Shown here one piece after another: positions 13,536 to 16,508 of a stretch of 16,508 bases of DNA. The translations under genes and the position numbers were made by a program. Origin of the DNA: Lachnospiraceae bacterium (GTDB lineage: Bacteria > Bacillota_A > Clostridia > Lachnospirales > Lachnospiraceae); assembly GCA_009911175.1 (NCBI GenBank), contig QXWX01000126.1:1-16508 (forward strand), read 5' to 3'. How positions within the stretch are numbered: position 1 is the first letter of the stretch; the number at the start of each line of letters is the position of its first letter. The notes beneath the pieces were generated by a model. The model was not told the DNA's origin and made no database searches. It saw only the letters and a program-made list of their open reading frames with translations.

Positions 13536-13718
13536 TCATGCTGAATATTTTTCATTCACATATCCGGTAGCCACTTCCTTAGAGAGTTCAAATCTTTCCA
13601 TGATTCTCTCTATAATAGTTGGATCATCAATATTACATTCACGATAAGTTGCAATCGCTGTTCTAATCGAAGCTCTAAATGCAATATCCTTCGCAAATTC
13701 ATCCATAATTTTACTCAT
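13536..13718 (-). CDS. Stand-alone duplicate of the Rpn C-terminal domain (Rpn_S-like)
   Basis: A 60-residue protein from the ATG at 13718, which has GGGGTG upstream. It is a tandem duplicate of the last 52 residues of the adjacent Rpn protein: both begin MSKI, share TYRECNIDD-TIIERI-ERF and end in a Y/V-rich helix. The ribosome binding region (GGGGTGAAGAAA before ATG) is copied too. In E. coli, Rpn nucleases carry an internally translated C-terminal protein, Rpn_S, that inhibits the full-length nuclease. This gene looks like that small protein made independent. It carries a short insertion (about residues 10-20) compared with the Rpn tail. It could be an antitoxin reserve, or just a decaying duplication. 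Confidence 0.7.
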   Translation of the reverse strand: MSKIMDEFAKDIAFRASIRTAIATYRECNIDDPTIIERIMERFELSKEVATGYVNEKYSA

Positions 13719-13744
13719 TTTCTTCACCCCATTAAAGCGCCAGA

Positions 13745-13903
13745 TTATACTAAACATTTATCTTTTACGTATTCTACAGCCGCTTCATTAGTAACTTGGA
13801 ATCTTTCCTTGATTCTTTCTATTATAGTAGCATCATCAATATTACATTCCCGATAAGTTCTAATTGCAGCCATAATTGCAATTTCTTCTCCTATCTTACT
13901 CAT
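13745..13903 (-). CDS. Internal in-frame start inside rpn, Rpn_S-type small protein
   Basis: Codon 216 of rpn is ATG (13901-13903) and is preceded by GGGGTGAAGAAA, a Shine-Dalgarno-like stretch embedded in the coding sequence (residues EGVKK). Translation from it would give 52 residues beginning MSKIGEEIAIM. The same upstream sequence and MSKI start were copied in front of the stand-alone duplicate at 13536-13718, where it must act as the start. This matches the intragenic antitoxin principle shown for E. coli Rpn proteins. Confidence 0.6.
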   Translation of the reverse strand: MSKIGEEIAIMAAIRTYRECNIDDATIIERIKERFQVTNEAAVEYVKDKCLV

Positions 13904-14548
13904 TTTCTTCACCCCTTCCGAATTATTCTTTAAATACTCAGTTCGTTCTGCCATCAACTCAAAATACATATCCTCTGCATCCGCACAGTTGAAATCATGC
14001 ATCAGCTTTCCGATCTCAGAGTCTCCCCGGTATTCACCGTTCACATACAGAATATGTTCTCCATCCTCAAATGGCTTCCCGGTTACCAGATTGATTCGTT
14101 CGACAGGGTAGAATGGTTCCCCTTTCCCATAGAAATCTTCATCCACAATAAAGATTACATAAGTATCCGGCAATTCCTCGAACTTCTGCCCTGCATTCAG
14201 ATTTTCAATATCCATTACACTGGAATGGTATCTTGCCCTGTGTGGGGATGCCCCTTCCTCTCCCTTCTGAATCTCTATATCATATTTTTTCCCGGTAGAG
14301 TCTGCCCCATAAGCATCCAGGCAAATGGACCGTGCCCCTGCAAGCCTTTTCATATCACGCTGCGTTTCACATTCAGTAATGATTAAGTCCCTCTTCCCAG
14401 TAATAATTCTTAATACCAGTTCCGCCAGTGGAATATTGTCTTTAAACATGCATCGCATAAACTCATCGTCAATAGGCCTCAGTTCCTGCAGCTTCTGCAA
14501 ATTTGCTTCATATTCACGCTCTCTTATCTGCTGTTCTGTCTCATTCAT
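13745..14548 (-). CDS. rpn: Rpn-family PD-(D/E)XK nuclease
   Basis: 267 residues from the ATG at 14548, which follows AGGAG; a TTG one codon earlier is also possible. The N-terminus (LRPIDDEFMRCMFKDNIPLA) is typical of the Rpn/PD-(D/E)XK family transposase-like proteins, as are the metal-site strands ICLDAYGADSTGKKYDIEIQ (D78, D90-x-E92, Q94) and the PHRARYHSSVMD helix. The order of blocks GEPFYPVERIN, LYVNGEY and AEDMYFELMAERTEYLKN also fits. Rpn proteins are Mg-dependent DNA endonucleases first described as promoting recombination and later linked to phage defence and toxicity. A consensus-like promoter (14575-14603) lies close upstream. The C-terminus (from M216) can also be made as a separate small protein. 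Confidence 0.9.
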   Translation of the reverse strand: MNETEQQIREREYEANLQKLQELRPIDDEFMRCMFKDNIPLAELVLRIITGKRDLIITECETQRDMKRLAGARSICLDAYGADSTGKKYDIEIQKGEEGASPHRARYHSSVMDIENLNAGQKFEELPDTYVIFIVDEDFYGKGEPFYPVERINLVTGKPFEDGEHILYVNGEYRGDSEIGKLMHDFNCADAEDMYFELMAERTEYLKNNSEGVKKMSKIGEEIAIMAAIRTYRECNIDDATIIERIKERFQVTNEAAVEYVKDKCLV

Positions 14549-14574
14549 CAACCGCTCTCCTCTCTTTTATAAAT

Positions 14575-14603
14575 ATTATACCCTCAATCACCCTCTAAAA
14601 CAA
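14575..14603 (-). promoter_or_regulatory. Promoter of rpn
   Basis: On the minus strand TTGTTT (14598-14603), a 17-bp spacer and a perfect TATAAT (14575-14580) lie 26 bp before the ATG. The same arrangement is found upstream of the YafQ-type operon (16353-16381), with related sequence continuing for about 110 bp. Confidence 0.75.
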
Positions 14604-14686
14604 TCCCGAATTTCCCTCTTTCCAAAAGCCCGTATCATCCACTTTACTATATCAAACATTTTCAAACCATCTCCGCAGTTCCAAAA

Positions 14687-15304
14687 TCAATTCCAGATAT
14701 CCAGAATAAATTCTCTGTAATGCTTATTATAGTCAATTAAAGCCAGACCATATAACATTACATCATAAAATTCCTCAATATGATTCTCTTTAAAAAATGT
14801 GTCATATTCCTTTCTTTCCATATTTAATGCCAATCCCAATTCATCATCATATATACATAAGAAAACAGATATATTATTCTCCAAATCATCATATAACGTT
14901 AAAAACTGCCAACCCTGAATGATATTATATTTGCATTTTCCAGAGATTAATAGCTTTTTAATTTCATTCTGTATTTCTTCAAATAATGAGATATCTTCAA
15001 CATGGTCTATTTTTATTGGATTATCATTAACGCCATCTAGCAGAGATTCTATTGTATCATCATCGTTCAAATCCTCCATTAAAATTTTTCTATTATTTAT
15101 GTCAAATGCCGTATATCTTTTATTTCTTTTTAGACTATCTAAAGTCTTAAATAGCAACTTTTGGTATAAAGCATTTTCACATAAATCTATCGATTTTAAA
15201 ATTAAAGAATCATTTTCTAAATCCTTCATTTTATCCAGAATTTCTATAACAGCCTCCTTATAGCAATCCCTATTTTCATTCTTCTTACAAATATATCTTT
15301 TCAT
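14687..15304 (-). CDS. Unrecognised 205-residue protein between the Rpn cassettes
   Basis: The ATG at 15304 has only a weak upstream site; a GGATGTG tract lies about 20 nt away. The protein is acidic, soluble and mostly helical in the first 80 residues, with a DDDTIESLLDGVNDN acidic stretch and then a strand region (YNIIQGWQFLTLYDD, ISVFLCIYDDELGLALNM). Its C-terminal half (IEEFYDVMLYGLALIDYNKH) has the look of immunity-type proteins, but no family can be named. The codons are more AT-rich than those of rpn. It ends just inside the Rpn upstream repeat. Confidence 0.7.
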   Translation of the reverse strand: MKRYICKKNENRDCYKEAVIEILDKMKDLENDSLILKSIDLCENALYQKLLFKTLDSLKRNKRYTAFDINNRKILMEDLNDDDTIESLLDGVNDNPIKIDHVEDISLFEEIQNEIKKLLISGKCKYNIIQGWQFLTLYDDLENNISVFLCIYDDELGLALNMERKEYDTFFKENHIEEFYDVMLYGLALIDYNKHYREFILDIWN

Positions 15305-15472
15305 GTCTTTTAAATATTTATTTCACATCCTTTCTTAATATTTTTAAATATAGCAGTCTCATTGCTACATAAAAGTCAGTCTCAATTTGTATAAATTACG
15401 GATAAGTCTCTATTATTTATTTGATTCAAAAAGGCTAATTTAAAAACTTTGATACATATAAGAATACCGCAT

Positions 15473-15508
15473 AAAAAAGGGATAATAAACCGTAATGGCT
15501 ATTATCCC
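15473..15508 (-). terminator. Terminator of the Rpn cassette, copy 2
   Basis: GGGATAATA (15479-15487) and TATTATCCC (15500-15508) form a 9-bp stem followed on the minus strand by six T (15473-15478). The flanking CATATAAGAATACCGCAT from about 15455 is nearly the same as the flank at 13361. The rest of 15305-15531 shows no gene. Confidence 0.85.
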
Positions 15509-15531
15509 TCTGATGCTATAATGACTGATTT

Positions 15532-15765
15532 CTATAGATATTTTTTTGATGTTTCCAGGCTTAAATTGTACTGCTTTTGAATTTGAGATAAAATAGTCTG
15601 TTGCGGAACTCCCAATTCTTTTAATACAGAAACTGTTCCTCTGATACCTTCCTCTCTTCCTTCTTTTCTGCCTTCTTTTCGTCCAAGAAGGATGCCTTCA
15701 TTTCTTATCGTTTTCGCTTCATGCTCCAAAACTTTTCCGCCCATTACCGATTCCACTCCTTTCAT
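15532..15765 (-). CDS. C-terminal tail of an Rpn-type nuclease, stand-alone
   Basis: 77 residues from the ATG at 15765; the ATG at 15744 is preceded by AAAGGAG and may be the better start. The sequence KVLEHEAKTIRNEGILLG, then repeated GRKEG units, then VLKELGVPQQTILSQIQKQY is the classic C-terminus of Rpn/PD-(D/E)XK family transposase-like proteins. The nuclease domain is missing. It follows the toxin gene with a 2-bp gap, so it is read in the toxin-antitoxin operon. It is either a fragment left when the nuclease part was replaced, or a useful small Rpn_S-type protein. It differs in sequence from the tail of the intact rpn at 13745. Confidence 0.7.
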   Translation of the reverse strand: MKGVESVMGGKVLEHEAKTIRNEGILLGRKEGRKEGREEGIRGTVSVLKELGVPQQTILSQIQKQYNLSLETSKKYL

Positions 15766-15767
15766 TT

Positions 15768-16040
15768 CTACATATTAAACAAATCCGAATGTGTACCGGT
15801 TCTGGAAAGCTCCAAATAATCTCCATTATAATGATAAATTAATAACCAATCCGGTGAGATATGACATTCTCTGAATCCTTTGTATTCCCCCCTTAAATCG
15901 TGATCTTTGTTCTTAATATCCAAAGGTTCCGGTTTCATCAATTTCTCAAGAACAAATTCGAAAAGCTGGAAATCATATCCTCTCTTTTGGCATAGCTTTA
16001 TATCTTTCTTTATTTTCCCGGAATATTTCAAGATATACAT
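15768..16040 (-). CDS. yafQ: YafQ-family toxin (RelE superfamily mRNA endonuclease)
   Basis: A 90-residue protein with the full YafQ consensus: HDLRGEYKGFRECHISPDWL, LIYHYNGDYLELSRTGTHSD and a final LF. The catalytic set known for E. coli YafQ (H50, H63, D67, W68, H87, F91) aligns here as H47, H60, D64, W65, H84 and F88 with a constant offset of 3, so the toxin should be active. It would cut mRNA at the ribosome when free of its antitoxin. The ATG at 16040 lies 2 bp after the antitoxin stop, and GGAGGG in the antitoxin's last codons is its ribosome binding site, so translation is coupled. Confidence 0.93.
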   Translation of the reverse strand: MYILKYSGKIKKDIKLCQKRGYDFQLFEFVLEKLMKPEPLDIKNKDHDLRGEYKGFRECHISPDWLLIYHYNGDYLELSRTGTHSDLFNM

Positions 16041-16042
16041 CC

Positions 16043-16264
16043 TTATCCCTCCAGCATAGCGGAAATAAAATCGTGCGCAGTGCCTTCAAAGACTGTACCG
16101 CCTCCATTTTCCAATTCCTGCATAGCCTCTATTGTTTCGTCATTTGGTATCTTTTCAGAAATCTCATTCCCAGCGGTCACTCCTTGCAGATACGCAATTA
16201 CATATTCTATCTTATAATCTGGAACAGCTTCTAATAGCTGCATTGCTCTTTCTCTATTACTCAC
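16043..16264 (-). CDS. Antitoxin of the YafQ-type module
   Basis: A 73-residue protein starting at a GTG (16264) with AGAGGA upstream. The N-terminus MSNRERAMQLLEAVPDYKIE is a short helical dimerisation or DNA-binding region. The centre is IPNDETIEAMQELENGGG, and the C-terminus GTAHDFISAMLEG is the toxin-wrapping tail typical of the Firmicutes partners of YafQ toxins (DinJ/RelB-like in role, though not a typical ribbon-helix-helix sequence). The gene comes first in the operon, as is usual, so the antitoxin is made in excess. Confidence 0.88.
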   Translation of the reverse strand: MSNRERAMQLLEAVPDYKIEYVIAYLQGVTAGNEISEKIPNDETIEAMQELENGGGTVFEGTAHDFISAMLEG

Positions 16265-16352
16265 GGGTTTATTCCTCTCTTTCTTTTTCTTTATTTTGAC
16301 AATATCTACCTATACTTTTTTCGATGTTACTCATTATAGTTCTTTTTCATCC

Positions 16353-16465
16353 ATTATACCCTGAATCACCATCTGGCACAATCCCCAATTCAAGCCATTC
16401 CAACCCCGAAAACCATTCTGTAAGCCTCTTCCAATATTTCCAAACCGTCGCCACAGAACCGCCTC
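16353..16465 (-). promoter_or_regulatory. Promoter region of the toxin-antitoxin operon, homologous to the rpn upstream region
   Basis: TTGTGC (16376-16381), a 17-bp spacer and TATAAT (16353-16358) on the minus strand form a good promoter about 90 bp before the antitoxin GTG. The stretch to about 16465 aligns with 14575-14690: shared blocks are TTATACCCT, AATCACC, ACAATCCC and ATTT(C)CAAACC. In copy 1 the promoter lies 26 bp from rpn; here a longer leader and the toxin-antitoxin genes follow. 16466-16508 shows no gene start. Confidence 0.7.
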
Positions 16466-16508
16466 CCACCTGCCGCCCTTTCCCTCTGCAAGTATTTAGA
16501 TGTACTTC

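Noticed and set aside
13997..14720. Plus-strand ORFs of 129 and 131 residues opposite rpn
   Set aside because: No ribosome binding site is present and the rpn frame has recognised nuclease motifs.
15532..15765. CRISPR-like or tandem DNA repeat in the CTTCTTTTC region
   Set aside because: The repetition encodes the usual GRKEG repeats of Rpn-type C-termini. There are no spacers.

Overview
The window looks like low-GC Firmicutes DNA, most likely a Lachnospiraceae-type gut Clostridia genome. The reasons are AT-rich intergenic DNA, strong GGAGG ribosome binding sites, a DUF5688 protein, an Rpn (PD-(D/E)XK) nuclease and a YafQ-type toxin-antitoxin pair. The species assignment is inference. Almost every gene lies on the minus strand; the only convincing plus-strand genes are two small XRE-type repressors (10278-10514 and 13095-13346), each divergent from a minus-strand operon.

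Layout. 1-262: a strongly structured minus-strand RNA candidate with a pseudoknot and a rho-independent terminator; raiA RNA is my best but unproven guess. 281-541: an AbrB/MazE-fold protein with no visible partner. 699-5215: the core of an integrated element, with a tyrosine integrase, an excisionase-like protein, a tiny ORF with an A6G slippery site, an inverted and direct repeat array resembling a replication origin, and a PrimPol/SF3-helicase replication protein. The layout recalls phage satellites or integrative mobilizable elements, but no capsid, relaxase or conjugation gene is visible, and I could not find the att cores. 5378-7715: AT-rich cargo, namely an unrecognised 341-residue protein, two overlapping very small ORFs and a pair of diverged paralogues. 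7894-10136: a five-gene operon (glycine-zipper membrane protein, its soluble paralogue, a 71-residue protein, a 54-residue two-helix membrane protein and a SHOCT-domain protein), divergent from an XRE repressor and closed by two terminators. This is the best candidate for an undescribed system. 10603-12905: a DUF5688, unknown, DUF1643 operon divergent from a second XRE repressor.

13361-16465: two related Rpn cassettes. Copy 1 has a promoter, a full Rpn nuclease with an internal in-frame start that would yield a small C-terminal protein, a duplicated stand-alone version of that C-terminal protein, and a terminator. Copy 2 has the same type of promoter region and the same terminator flank, but the nuclease domain is missing. 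In its place sits a YafQ-type toxin-antitoxin operon, followed by an Rpn-like C-terminal tail. A 205-residue unknown gene lies between the copies.

Together the window reads as an integration and replication module followed by accessory islands, each with its own regulator or toxin-antitoxin logic. Several genes are shorter than a usual ORF cut-off: the 32-, 37-, 38- and 54-residue ORFs, the frameshifted ORF and the internal Rpn start.
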